From RGIG4097 sp937885645 (GTDB lineage Bacteria > Bacillota > Clostridia > Christensenellales > CAG-917): 64,000 bases of DNA. Below the pieces are notes generated by a model, which worked only from the letters and a program-made list of their open reading frames with translations, searched no databases and was not told the DNA's origin. Position numbers and translations under genes: made by a program. Location of the stretch: assembly GCA_937885645.1 (NCBI GenBank), contig CALABJ010000020.1, positions 1 to 64,000 of the forward strand, read 5' to 3'. Positions 51,123 through 59,875 of the stretch are shown piece after piece (positions within the stretch are counted from its first letter, which is position 1; each line of letters opens with the position of its first letter).

Positions 51123-52442
51123 TTAGCGGTAGAGTGCTTTCACCCTTCTTTCCCAAGCCGACACCTTTCTTTCGTCATACTTTTTGGGTATGCGTTTTCC
51201 TATCCTTTCACCCTTGTGTGATTTCATCACCATAGTGTTCATTTTGAGGAGTATAGGCAGGTTTTTCAGCCCTACGCCCATCACCTTTTCTATGGCGGCG
51301 GCAGGGGTTATTGTCACAAGATTTCCGCTTGCCACCTTTTGCAAATCCGTGTTGGACAACACTTTGCTTTCAAAGAGCCAGTCCACCATTTCGTTTGATT
51401 GAGCGAGAAGCCAACGTTTCAACACGTCAACGCCCAAGTGCTTTGCTCCAAACTTTTCATACACCCCCACTTGATATGCCCAAAGGTGCTTTTTGTCAAA
51501 AAGGTCCTTGACACCTCTGTCCATATTTGCTTTCACCGTGCGGTAGAGTATATCTCCTGCCCACAGACTTGACGCAATGCCACTGCCAAGGAGGGGGATT
51601 GTCATAAATGCGCTGTCGCCGATCGCCACGTAGCCGTCTGCCACCATCATCGTTGCAGGATAGCGGACAGGGATAATCACCTTGTAGCCACCGCGGACAA
51701 TCTCGTCACCCAAAATAGGATTGTGCTCACGCATAAAGGACAAGGATTTTTCAAGGACGTCATCATCAAGTCCGCCCACCAAACCAACAAGGACGTTGAC
51801 TTGACTGGGGTCGTGGTCAAGGATTGTCCAAGATATACCCAACTCACCGAGGTGTTTCATATACACCTTGTTTGTGTATTTGGGGGTAGGGCTTCCTTCT
51901 GCGCGTTTATAGAAAGCACGATACGCTTCAAACACTTCGTTTTTGCTGAGGGAGGATACGCCAAGTTTCACAGGCAAATTCGTGCGGACAGGGGAGTATG
52001 CACCAGCACTGTCCACAACAAGGTCACACCTGACCTCTTCACCGTCAACCACAACGCCAACAACGCTATCCCCTTCAAGGACGGGAGCGGTGACAGTTTT
52101 GCCAAAGATGAAAGTGGCGTGTTTTGAGGCACGGTCGTAGAGCATCTTGTTGAGAGGTCTTCTTTCAATGCTGAGGTCGGGGCAGTTTTCGTCTTGATGA
52201 AACTCCCTTGTCACCTTTTCGTAGGGTGAGCAGAAAGTCCAACTGCGCTTTGGTGCGCTTTCTTTTGGTATAGTGAGCCCCAACTCTTCAAAGACAACGG
52301 GTGACACGTCATCGTGCCAATCATATCTCATTTCGTCAAGTGAGTTTGCCTTTTCATAGACCACCACGTCAAAGCCAAGACCACCCAACTTTTCAGCGGT
52401 CAGCATTCCGCCTATTCCTGCACCTACAACAACAATTTTCAT
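51123..52442 (-). CDS. FAD-dependent oxidoreductase, geranylgeranyl-reductase-like
   Basis: 439 residues. The N-terminal dinucleotide-binding fold VVVGAGIGGMLTAEKLG, the GD motif YVAIGDSAFMTIPLLGSGIASSL for FAD, and a C-terminal helical region fit the geranylgeranyl reductase/p-hydroxybenzoate hydroxylase superfamily. Such enzymes reduce isoprenoid chains or hydroxylate aromatics. The substrate is not evident. It is separated from the downstream SCP2-like operon by its own terminator. Confidence 0.87.
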   Translation of the reverse strand: MKIVVVGAGIGGMLTAEKLGGLGFDVVVYEKANSLDEMRYDWHDDVSPVVFEELGLTIPKESAPKRSWTFCSPYEKVTREFHQDENCPDLSIERRPLNKMLYDRASKHATFIFGKTVTAPVLEGDSVVGVVVDGEEVRCDLVVDSAGAYSPVRTNLPVKLGVSSLSKNEVFEAYRAFYKRAEGSPTPKYTNKVYMKHLGELGISWTILDHDPSQVNVLVGLVGGLDDDVLEKSLSFMREHNPILGDEIVRGGYKVIIPVRYPATMMVADGYVAIGDSAFMTIPLLGSGIASSLWAGDILYRTVKANMDRGVKDLFDKKHLWAYQVGVYEKFGAKHLGVDVLKRWLLAQSNEMVDWLFESKVLSNTDLQKVASGNLVTITPAAAIEKVMGVGLKNLPILLKMNTMVMKSHKGERIGKRIPKKYDERKVSAWERRVKALYR

Positions 52443-52588
52443 AGTTTATCTCCCAAATTCAACAGATAAAGTCCGTTTTCAGTCAAAACATGGCGTTTCA
52501 TCTTGAATTACATTTCATCATTTTAGTGTTTGATTTGTCGCATTTTCAAGGGGCTTTTGAGCCTTGAACTGCCACAAAAAACCAGTAT

Positions 52589-52614
52589 AAAAAAAGCCCT
52601 TTCAGGGAGGGCTT
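52589..52614 (-). terminator. Intrinsic terminator of lepB
   Basis: The stem aagccct/agggctt has a seven-base loop and is followed by seven T on the minus strand. Confidence 0.85.
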
Positions 52615-52616
52615 GA

Positions 52617-53228
52617 TTACGGAGTTTTCAGTCCGCCATCGCGGTCAACGATGAGGATACATTTGCCTCGCACAAGGTCAAGTGACACTGTGCCGATGTC
52701 ACTGTACCTACTGTCGTGACTGTGCTCACGGTTGTCACCAAGGCAGAAAATATAACCTTCGGGCACGGTGATTTTCAAGGGTGTCACGCCGTCCACAGTG
52801 TAGGTTTTGCCTTGGATATAATCCTCTTCAAGGGCAACTCCGTTGACGTAAACGAGGCCGTCGTTTTTGATTTCAATGGTGTCACCAGCCACGCCGATTA
52901 CTCTCTTTACAATGGGGTCACTTTGCCAAGAAACATCAAAGACAACAATGTCGCCACGCTTGATTTTGGCAATCTTGTTGAGGACTAGGGTGTCCCCCTT
53001 TTCTATTGTTTCCACCACGTTGCCATCGCCGTCCGTCACGTACTTTCCGCCGTGCAAAGTGGGGAGCATACTGTCACCGCCCACAGGGATTGTGGATATG
53101 ACGTAGGTTTTCAAAAGTAGTGCGGTTGCAAGGGCAAGCAAAACAATCACCACCACAGAAACAACCGAGGTGATAATTTTTTTCCTACGAGTGTTGGGAG
53201 TTTCAAAAACTTCAAGTTCTTCGTTCAT
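52617..53228 (-). CDS. lepB: Signal peptidase I
   Basis: 203 residues. One N-terminal membrane helix (about 18-42). Catalytic serine S53 in GDSMLPT and lysine K108 in VKRVIG, then the conserved GDNREHSHDSRYSDIG block near residues 168-183. It removes signal peptides of secreted proteins on the outer face of the membrane. The lipoprotein enzymes of this window would use signal peptidase II instead, which is not present here. It is preceded by a weak ribosome-binding site. Confidence 0.95.
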   Translation of the reverse strand: MNEELEVFETPNTRRKKIITSVVSVVVIVLLALATALLLKTYVISTIPVGGDSMLPTLHGGKYVTDGDGNVVETIEKGDTLVLNKIAKIKRGDIVVFDVSWQSDPIVKRVIGVAGDTIEIKNDGLVYVNGVALEEDYIQGKTYTVDGVTPLKITVPEGYIFCLGDNREHSHDSRYSDIGTVSLDLVRGKCILIVDRDGGLKTP

Positions 53229-53271
53229 TGTTTAGACTATGCTTGCTTTTCCGCCCAGTATACCTAGAATT

Positions 53272-54933
53272 TTATATCCAAAGGAAGTTGTTGAAGACCA
53301 CTGTCTCCGCCTTGTCAAAGGACAACTTTTTGCCTTCTGCAAAGAGGGATAGGGGCTTGCCGTATTCGCTCTTGAAATCACTTGCGGACAAGGACACCTT
53401 TTGCCAAAACTCTCCGCCTCGCATATTGACTGATGCGGTGAAGGTCATCTTGTCGGTGTGGACACGGACTTGAATTGTGCGCTTGTCTTTTGAATATGCA
53501 TCAAATTGCAGGAGAGCATCTCTTTGAGATGAGAAAGACTCTCTTGTGCTACGATACATAATCAGCCTGCCACTCTTGACTGAAATACCTTTGATGTCAA
53601 AAGGTCCGCTGACTGATGCCAAATTGTCGTCGTCAAGGAGAATGTCGTTGGATTCTGATGAGAAAGTGCCAAGGCCCATACTGCCGTTGTAGATGATACG
53701 TTCACTGCCAACGTGAGGAGTGTCCGCTTTGAGGCCAAGTCTGCTGGGAAGTGTGCCGATGACAGGAGAGCAACTGAGCTCCACGTCCTTCATAGACACT
53801 GATGCAAAGGCGGTGATAAGCTCATTTTCATCATAGATGGGAACTTTGTAGGCGTATTCGTGCTTGCCCACCTTTTGTCCTTCGGGGAGGGATTTCCAAA
53901 ATCTGTGTGCGGTGTCAGGTTCACCATAGGACACCGAAATCTGCTTGTCGGTGAAGTGCTTTTCACCTTTCAAAACAAGATACAGGCTGCCGTCAACTTG
54001 GTTGAAAGTGAGGGAGGGCATAGCCACAGGCTCTGAGTCGTGGGTGAGGTTGCGCTTCAACCACTTTTTAAGGCTTGCGTAAACACCGCTTGTGATTTGG
54101 TCAACGGTGCCACGGCTTATCATCAAAGTCTTTGACTTTGCAGGCACCAAGGATATGATTGCTTCTGCGCGGTCCACGTCCGCGTAGGTGTTGTTTGAGG
54201 ACACAACGTAGCAGGTGGGGCAGGACACGAATCTTGCATAGGTTTCTGCGCCTACACCTGTTGAAAATGCTCTTTCCTCATCGTTGGTGGGCACGTTGCC
54301 CATGGTGAAACGATGTGAGCCACTGCGCCACAAATAGCCACCGCCGTTGACTGCCACAAGAGCTGCAACTCTGCCGTCCATGCCAGCCACTTGCCAAGCG
54401 ACCTGTGCACCTTTGCCAACACCTAGGACGCCTATGCGGTTTTCGTCAATGATGGGGTGCTCTTCAAGAAGGGAGAGGGCACGGCGGACAATCTTTGACC
54501 ATTGAAACCAAGGACTTGTCCTTGCGGATCCGTCAATGCGGTCAAGATGATTGTTGCATTCAGGATAGGATATGTAGTCCAGTGAGGAGGGGAAAGTGGT
54601 TTTGTAATCGCCGTCAAATGAGCCATTGAAGTCCAAATGGCACACAACCATACCTGCCTTGACAATGTCTCTTGTCAGGCCCACTGCGTCTTTTGTTGCG
54701 GAGTGAGAGGACACGAGGAGGACGGCAGGACGAGGGTCCTTCCATCTCTTGTCGTAGCACACGTTGACAAAGGCACGCACCTTTCCGTCCTTGAAAGTTT
54801 CGGAGGTGAAATATGTGCCTGTTGACAACACAAAATCACGATCTTCAGAAAAGACCGTTGACGTCTCTAAAGGATCTTTTTTGGGGTTGAACCCCTCCCA
54901 TACGGCTGTGGGTGTAAGAAATTGCAGTTCCAT
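53272..54933 (-). CDS. Alpha/beta-hydrolase-like protein with a missing nucleophile
   Basis: 553 residues from the ATG at 54933. Residues 45-310 have an alpha/beta-hydrolase fold: VLLVSSHSATKD, then VVCHLDFNGS, then IGVLGVGKGAQVAW. In the nucleophile elbow, where GxSxG is expected, the sequence is GVGKG (171-175), so residue 173 is Gly instead of Ser. Residues 320-553 are beta-rich and may bind carbohydrate. The -10 box ends 7 bases before the ATG, so the message is probably leaderless. A TTG 30 bases upstream is a weaker start. Confidence 0.78.
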   Translation of the reverse strand: MELQFLTPTAVWEGFNPKKDPLETSTVFSEDRDFVLSTGTYFTSETFKDGKVRAFVNVCYDKRWKDPRPAVLLVSSHSATKDAVGLTRDIVKAGMVVCHLDFNGSFDGDYKTTFPSSLDYISYPECNNHLDRIDGSARTSPWFQWSKIVRRALSLLEEHPIIDENRIGVLGVGKGAQVAWQVAGMDGRVAALVAVNGGGYLWRSGSHRFTMGNVPTNDEERAFSTGVGAETYARFVSCPTCYVVSSNNTYADVDRAEAIISLVPAKSKTLMISRGTVDQITSGVYASLKKWLKRNLTHDSEPVAMPSLTFNQVDGSLYLVLKGEKHFTDKQISVSYGEPDTAHRFWKSLPEGQKVGKHEYAYKVPIYDENELITAFASVSMKDVELSCSPVIGTLPSRLGLKADTPHVGSERIIYNGSMGLGTFSSESNDILLDDDNLASVSGPFDIKGISVKSGRLIMYRSTRESFSSQRDALLQFDAYSKDKRTIQVRVHTDKMTFTASVNMRGGEFWQKVSLSASDFKSEYGKPLSLFAEGKKLSFDKAETVVFNNFLWI

Positions 54934-54940
54934 ACCCAAG

Positions 54941-54969
54941 ATTATACACGAAAGTGAGGGCAAAGTAAA
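54941..54969 (-). promoter_or_regulatory. Promoter of a probable leaderless transcript
   Basis: On the minus strand TTTACT (54969-54964), 17-base spacer and TATAAT (54946-54941). Seven bases separate the -10 from the ATG at 54933, so transcription should start at or next to the A of the start codon. No ribosome-binding site is present. Confidence 0.65.
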
Positions 54970-54989
54970 GCACTAATAATTTAGTGCTT
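54968..54989. terminator. Hairpin upstream of the leaderless gene
   Basis: Perfect 9-bp stem aagcactaa/ttagtgctt with a taat loop. It partly overlaps the -35 region and may be the end of the germination operon transcript. Confidence 0.5.
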
Positions 54990-55015
54990 CCGCCTGCACA
55001 CAAGGGTGCGCGATG

Positions 55016-55040
55016 AAAAGAGCGGTTTAGAACACCGCTT
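55016..55040 (-). terminator. Probable terminator of the gerABC operon
   Basis: The stem agcggt/accgct is followed on the minus strand by ctttt. Confidence 0.55.
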
Positions 55041-55044
55041 TCCC

Positions 55045-55198
55045 CTAGGTTTTCCGCCATTTCAGCCCCTATATTATGGTCAAAATCGGCGGTTGAAAGT
55101 GTGCCTACCTGAGCAAATCTCCCCTTCATCATTTGGTCATAGCCCTCTTTCAGCAACCGAAAAGTGTTGTCGTCGGGCAAAATGAAGTCCTTGTCCAT
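55045..55198 (-). CDS. Possible small or decayed gene after gerC
   Basis: An ATG at 55198 opens a frame whose first 50 residues (MDKDFILPDDN to AENLGES) have plausible protein composition, but there is no ribosome-binding site. The frame does not stop before the hairpin at 55021; it continues through two hairpins and into the next gene. A stop lies in another frame just before the hairpin. It may be a small gene disrupted by a frameshift or a chance frame. Confidence 0.25.
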
Positions 55199-55231
55199 AG
55201 GACATAGTATTCGGCGAGGGTGAAAAGGGTG

Positions 55232-56389
55232 TCAGCTGTTTTCGGTCACCTTGATTTGATAGGATGCTTCAAAATTTATCTTGTCAAGACAGTCCTCTTC
55301 AAGGGTGCGCCCCACCTTTCTGTACACCAAATTTTCAAGGCCTAAAAAGTCTATTCCACACTCCTGCGACAATAGATAGGTGGCTTTCAGTTGCTCGGTC
55401 AGTTGCTTTTCTAATAAATCCCTTGCCGCTAGGACTTCAGGGGAGTTGCAGTTGAGTACAAGTGGAGTGTCAAAGCCCTGCGCTTCAACAAAGGATACGT
55501 TCATTTTCAGTTCTGCCGTGACGGTCATACCCTCAACTTTCACGGATTTTGAGTTTTTGATTATCCTAAACTCAATGACGCCACCATCGGGGAGCGAAAC
55601 CGCCAATTTGTCCTTAACCTCACTTGACAGAAACATATTCACCGCTTTAGCGGTGTTTTCGTCAACAACCTTGTCACCCTCATCGTCTATGACAAGGTTT
55701 TTGTTGATGCTGACGATATAGTTTTTGTCGTTTCCGCCAGCGCTGTCGCTTATGGGTTTGTCGGGCATTTCGTAGATTTCAAGGTAGGGAAGCGCCACTC
55801 CACCACTGCGTGAGGTGCGCAGGGCAAGATAGTCCTTGACGCTTACTGAAGTCAAACCCCCTGCCTCTAAATCTTGCAACAAAACCGACTGCAAAAAGAA
55901 GGAAATGTTTTCAGTTGAGGGGATTTTGCTTGCAAAAAGAGAGGGGATATCCTCGTCCGTTGCCACCACAAGGGCTTGCTCAGGGAGAGAAAGTGACTTT
56001 GTCAAGGCGGAAAAAGTACGGATAGGGTTGAGAGATAATGCACTCCGTGACATAATGACAAGGTTGCAGTGGGACAGTGACACCACAAGCCCTATCTTTT
56101 CACTGACAGAATTGACCGCTTCACCGATGGTTTTGCCCTCGGCGGAGTAAGTGAGATAGTTGGTTGTGCCCTTGTCACTGCCTGCACCACCGCTGACAGT
56201 CACCACTTGCACGGTGAGGTTGTATTTTTCGTCTTTGAAGTCAACGCCGATGCCAACTGCAATACCTGACTGAGTGAGGGATTTGTTTTCAACCACTCTG
56301 CCAAAAACTACAAGCACCACCGCAATCAACAATATGACAAGAGTTTTCCTTGCAAAAAACTTGCCTTTGAGCCGTCCTTTATCACTCAT
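55232..56389 (-). CDS. gerC: Ger(x)C-family spore germination protein without lipobox
   Basis: 385 residues. The hydrophobic N-terminus (about 15-30) is followed by the typical QSGIAVGIGVDF start of GerC proteins, GGAGSDKGTTNYLTYSAEG, and a C-terminal domain. GerC proteins are usually lipoproteins with a cysteine after the signal; here no Cys occurs in the first 60 residues, so anchoring must be by the uncleaved helix. It overlaps gerB by eight bases and is last of the gerA-gerB-gerC operon. Confidence 0.9.
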   Translation of the reverse strand: MSDKGRLKGKFFARKTLVILLIAVVLVVFGRVVENKSLTQSGIAVGIGVDFKDEKYNLTVQVVTVSGGAGSDKGTTNYLTYSAEGKTIGEAVNSVSEKIGLVVSLSHCNLVIMSRSALSLNPIRTFSALTKSLSLPEQALVVATDEDIPSLFASKIPSTENISFFLQSVLLQDLEAGGLTSVSVKDYLALRTSRSGGVALPYLEIYEMPDKPISDSAGGNDKNYIVSINKNLVIDDEGDKVVDENTAKAVNMFLSSEVKDKLAVSLPDGGVIEFRIIKNSKSVKVEGMTVTAELKMNVSFVEAQGFDTPLVLNCNSPEVLAARDLLEKQLTEQLKATYLLSQECGIDFLGLENLVYRKVGRTLEEDCLDKINFEASYQIKVTENS

Positions 56390-57491
56390 TTCGCGCGCTT
56401 TCCTCCTTCAAATTTTTGTTGTTTTCTCGTTTTTTCAACCCTTTCAAAATCACAAAATACACGGGTAGAATCACGGAAAATGCGGTCATCACAGCCCCAA
56501 CCACCTTTGAGTGGGAGAAATCTGCAATGCTTTGCGGTGAGGGGAGCAGGGTGCAAAGCAAAAATATCACCACCGCAAGGATAAATCCAAAAGGAATTTT
56601 GCTTTTTGTGAGGCGCACCGAGCACTCCATGACTCCGTAAAACAAAAAGCCCATTTCAGTAATTCCCATGACTATGACCGCAAAAAGAGCAGTCCACTCC
56701 ATACGTCCAATTTCAGTTGAAAGCTGATTGAATCCGGAGGTTTCAATGAGAAGATTGCTGACGATTTTCATTGCGTTTCCGTACATAGCAACTCCTATCA
56801 TAACCACGATGACAGTCAAAATTTGCGTCACACCAAAGGCAGTAGGGATATAGGGGAATTTCTTTTTCTTCACCTTGATGAAAATCAGTGGCATAAAGTT
56901 TCCAAGCCAAGTGCCGTAGCGTAGTGAGTGAGCAAAAAACTCCTTTGCCGAGGTTGACAAGATGGGCAGATTTCGCCCAATGTCTAGGTCTGCTTTCAAA
57001 AAAGCCAAGTTCAAAACAATGATGCCAAGGATCAAAAACACCATAATTTCACAGAGGCGAGCAATGGTGACAACCCCTTTCACTCCAAGATAAATGACAG
57101 GCACAATGAGCATAGTCACCACTATGACAGGGGCAATGCCAACGTACAGTTCGATTGCAAAAAACAGCACCGAAAAAGCGAAGAAAGTGAGGCACTTGAA
57201 ACCCATAAAAATCGATGCAAATATAAGCCCGAATTTGTAGCGTAAGTCATCATGGAGCAGTTCGTCACCACCGTCATGGAAGAAGAGATATGTTATGACA
57301 AATGCAAAGGTGTCAACAAGGACGAGAAGCAAATAAAACCAAAGGGTTGATGACGACAAATACTCACTGACAATTGAGGGCAGTGAGGACAATTTGTAGG
57401 CAAGAGTGCTGATTACAACCACCCCGCCAACTTGAGAGTTGTAGAGGGTTGTAGTTTTTGGATTATGACAAAATCGGTTGTTTATCTTCAT
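56382..57491 (-). CDS. gerB: GerB-family germination permease-like protein
   Basis: 369 residues with ten membrane helices, of the amino acid permease-like (APC) spore germination family. It is one of the three subunits of the nutrient germinant receptor in the spore inner membrane. It overlaps gerA by ATGA and gerC by eight bases. Confidence 0.93.
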   Translation of the reverse strand: MKINNRFCHNPKTTTLYNSQVGGVVVISTLAYKLSSLPSIVSEYLSSSTLWFYLLLVLVDTFAFVITYLFFHDGGDELLHDDLRYKFGLIFASIFMGFKCLTFFAFSVLFFAIELYVGIAPVIVVTMLIVPVIYLGVKGVVTIARLCEIMVFLILGIIVLNLAFLKADLDIGRNLPILSTSAKEFFAHSLRYGTWLGNFMPLIFIKVKKKKFPYIPTAFGVTQILTVIVVMIGVAMYGNAMKIVSNLLIETSGFNQLSTEIGRMEWTALFAVIVMGITEMGFLFYGVMECSVRLTKSKIPFGFILAVVIFLLCTLLPSPQSIADFSHSKVVGAVMTAFSVILPVYFVILKGLKKRENNKNLKEESARNE

Positions 57492-58978
57492 AAAATATCA
57501 TCATCAACATCGTTTTCAGTCATACGCGTTCTGTTTTGCGATGGAATTGAAAACGGTCGTCTTTTCATATTTACAGTGCTTTGTTTCAGCACTCCGTCCT
57601 TTAAGTCGGGGTTGATGCGAGGGGCATAAGGCGCAAGATAGGGCGCGCCATAACTGTCCATTGACACTAGGTAGGCAACAAGCATTATGGAGAGAATCAC
57701 TATGCCGAATAGCCCCATAACTGCGGATACGGATAGGAATAAAAACCGCAAAATCGACAACGTGCCCACCTCGTCTGGCACGCAAAAAATTCCTATTGCA
57801 GAAAGGGCTGTGACTAGGACCGCAGGGGAGGATATTAGCCCTGCTTTTACCGCCGTGTCGCCAAGGACAATTGCACCGACAATAGACAGTGAAATGCCCA
57901 TAAGCCGAGGCATACGCACTGAGGCTTGATTGAGGATTTCAAAGAGGAGCAACACCACAAACATTTCAATGGCAGGGGGAAAGGGTATGCCGTTTGTGGC
58001 AGAGAGCAAAGTGATGAGAAACTTCAAGGGCATAAGGTGATAGTGATGACTTTGCAATGCCACGTATGCCCCGGGGAGAATTATGGTGAGGAGTGCCCCC
58101 ATAATGCGAAGCACCCGTATCATTGAGGACCGCCAGTCGTCAGAATAGTAGTCGTAGCCGTCTTGCAAATCCTCAAATAGCACAAAGGGCAATGTCAACA
58201 CAAGGGGAGAGCCGTCAACTATGATTGCCACCCGACCTTCAAGGAGTTTTGCCGCCAAAACGTCGGGCTTTTCGGTCGTGCCCACTTGATTGAAAAAGGA
58301 AAATCGCCTGCCTTGTATGAAGGAGGAAACGTAGGAGCTGTCAATGACGCCGTCAATATCTATTGCGCTTAGTCTTTTTGTTATCTCATCAACCACACGC
58401 TTTTCAGCAATGCCGTCCACGTACACCACGCTGACCGCCGTTGATGAGTATCTGCCTATAGTCATATTTTTCACGGTGAGTTTTGGTGATTTTATACGTC
58501 TGCGGATGAGGGTGACGTTGGTTTTGATTTCTTCAATGAAGCCTTCTCTCGGTCCTTTCAAAACGTTTGAGGTGGGTGGCTCAGCAACGGCGCGCTTGTC
58601 AAACTTTCTTAGGCTCAAAAGATTGCCCTTGTCTTCGCCGTCTATGAAGAGTACGATATCCCCCTCGGCAACGGCAGGGGCAAATCCCTCTTTTTCAAGA
58701 GGTTTTATTTCCTCTCCGTAGGAGATGACGGATGGAAGAGTGGCAGAGGACAACGTTTTGTCGTGGGACAAAAGAGGTTTTATCACGTTTTGTTCAAGGA
58801 GCAGTTTGTCACTGCCTCCGTCAAGGAAGCATAAAACGGCGTGAACGGTGTCGGTGTCCACGTCGCGGAAGAACAAATCGTCGCTAGATGAAAACTCCTG
58901 TTGGAGTGTCAGTTTGAAATCCTCTTTTCTCACGGCGTAATCTTTGACCAAAACAGAAAAAAGTAAACGTATGGCCAT
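57488..58978 (-). CDS. gerA: GerA-family germinant receptor subunit
   Basis: 496 residues. A cytoplasmic N-terminal domain (1-240) contains the conserved YVDGIAEKRVVDEI segment. Membrane helices follow from about 275, with the family motif around PFPPAIEMFVVLLLFEILNQASVRMP. The C-terminal tail is short and charged. The gene heads the operon; expression is expected late in the forespore under sigma-G, but I could not find a convincing sigma-G promoter in the 55-base gap shared with the divergent gene. Confidence 0.94.
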   Translation of the reverse strand: MAIRLLFSVLVKDYAVRKEDFKLTLQQEFSSSDDLFFRDVDTDTVHAVLCFLDGGSDKLLLEQNVIKPLLSHDKTLSSATLPSVISYGEEIKPLEKEGFAPAVAEGDIVLFIDGEDKGNLLSLRKFDKRAVAEPPTSNVLKGPREGFIEEIKTNVTLIRRRIKSPKLTVKNMTIGRYSSTAVSVVYVDGIAEKRVVDEITKRLSAIDIDGVIDSSYVSSFIQGRRFSFFNQVGTTEKPDVLAAKLLEGRVAIIVDGSPLVLTLPFVLFEDLQDGYDYYSDDWRSSMIRVLRIMGALLTIILPGAYVALQSHHYHLMPLKFLITLLSATNGIPFPPAIEMFVVLLLFEILNQASVRMPRLMGISLSIVGAIVLGDTAVKAGLISSPAVLVTALSAIGIFCVPDEVGTLSILRFLFLSVSAVMGLFGIVILSIMLVAYLVSMDSYGAPYLAPYAPRINPDLKDGVLKQSTVNMKRRPFSIPSQNRTRMTENDVDDDIL

Positions 58979-58987
58979 AGTTTCATA

Positions 58988-59016
58988 TTGACTTTATACC
59001 ACAAGGGGTATAAAAT
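58988..59016 (+). promoter_or_regulatory. Promoter of the GtrA-like gene
   Basis: TTGACT at 58988-58993, 17-base spacer, TAAAAT at 59011-59016. Confidence 0.72.
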
Positions 59017-59032
59017 GGCAGTAGGAGGAATT

Positions 59033-59734
59033 ATGGACGAACTCGGAAAGGTAAAACTCACAAAAGAGCAACAAGCGGAATTGACCAGAGAGGAACTGCA
59101 GGAATACAAAATGGTCCGCAGAAAATCCTTGAAGCAAGCAATCAAATATTTCCTGTGCGCAGCCAGCGCAGGTGTCATACAGATTGTCACTTTCACAATT
59201 CTGCAAGCAGTCATCAAAAGCGAAAAGACAATATGGTTTATGGTGCCGGGGATTCCCCTCGGAGATTTCATTGCCACCACAATCGCTCTTGGTTTGTCAA
59301 TTCTTTGGAACTTCACCCTCAACAGAAAGTTCACCTTCCAGTCGGCAGGCAACGTGCCTAGAGCAATGTTTCTTGCATTCTTGTTCTACGTGCCGTTCTA
59401 TCCCTTCCAAACTTGGTATGTGCCCACAATCAAGGCCCAACTTGTGGCGGTTATGCCCGGCATGGCGGACCTTGCAGGCATAGTGGCAGAAGCAACAGTG
59501 ATGCTCATCAACTTCGTCCTTGAATTTTGCTGGCAAAAGTTTGTCATCTACCGCAAGGAAGAAAACAGCGCCCTCAACAAATACAATGTTGGTGAGGTTG
59601 GTCCTAACGGCGAAATCACCCCTGCAAAGGACGCATTTGACGGCATGGAAATGTACGAGCTTCTGCACAAAGGTGTGGACATCAACAACTTAGACGACAA
59701 AAAACTTAGAAAAATACTTGACGACATAGACTAA
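59033..59734 (+). CDS. GtrA-like membrane protein
   Basis: 233 residues from the ATG after taggagg. Four membrane helices (about 35-180). The conserved LSILWNFTLNRKFTFQSAG segment between helices 2 and 3 identifies the GtrA family, which moves lipid-linked sugars across the membrane or helps cell-wall glycosylation. The C-terminal 50 residues are a charged extension with no family match. It is divergent from gerA by 54 bases. Confidence 0.87.
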   Translation: MDELGKVKLTKEQQAELTREELQEYKMVRRKSLKQAIKYFLCAASAGVIQIVTFTILQAVIKSEKTIWFMVPGIPLGDFIATTIALGLSILWNFTLNRKFTFQSAGNVPRAMFLAFLFYVPFYPFQTWYVPTIKAQLVAVMPGMADLAGIVAEATVMLINFVLEFCWQKFVIYRKEENSALNKYNVGEVGPNGEITPAKDAFDGMEMYELLHKGVDINNLDDKKLRKILDDID

Positions 59735-59756
59735 AAAATTTGCTTCATTGTAAGTC

Positions 59757-59788
59757 GTCAAAGCCACTCAGTCGAGTGGCTTTTTTCT
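59757..59788 (+). terminator. Intrinsic terminator
   Basis: The stem aagccactc/gagtggctt has an agtc loop and a six-T tail. Confidence 0.9.
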
Positions 59789-59816
59789 AAAAAATAATTA
59801 AAACAATCAAATACGT

Positions 59817-59845
59817 TTGTAAAAATCTGCGGTGTGGTTTATCAT
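59817..59845 (+). promoter_or_regulatory. Promoter of the dipeptidase gene
   Basis: TTGTAA at 59817-59822, 17-base spacer, TATCAT at 59840-59845. Confidence 0.65.
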
Positions 59846-59875
59846 AAAAGAGCGACAATAATCTGGGAGACAACT

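Noticed and set aside
54931..54963. TTG start extending the hydrolase-like protein by ten residues
   Set aside because: The TTG has no ribosome-binding site and would place the -10 element inside the coding region.
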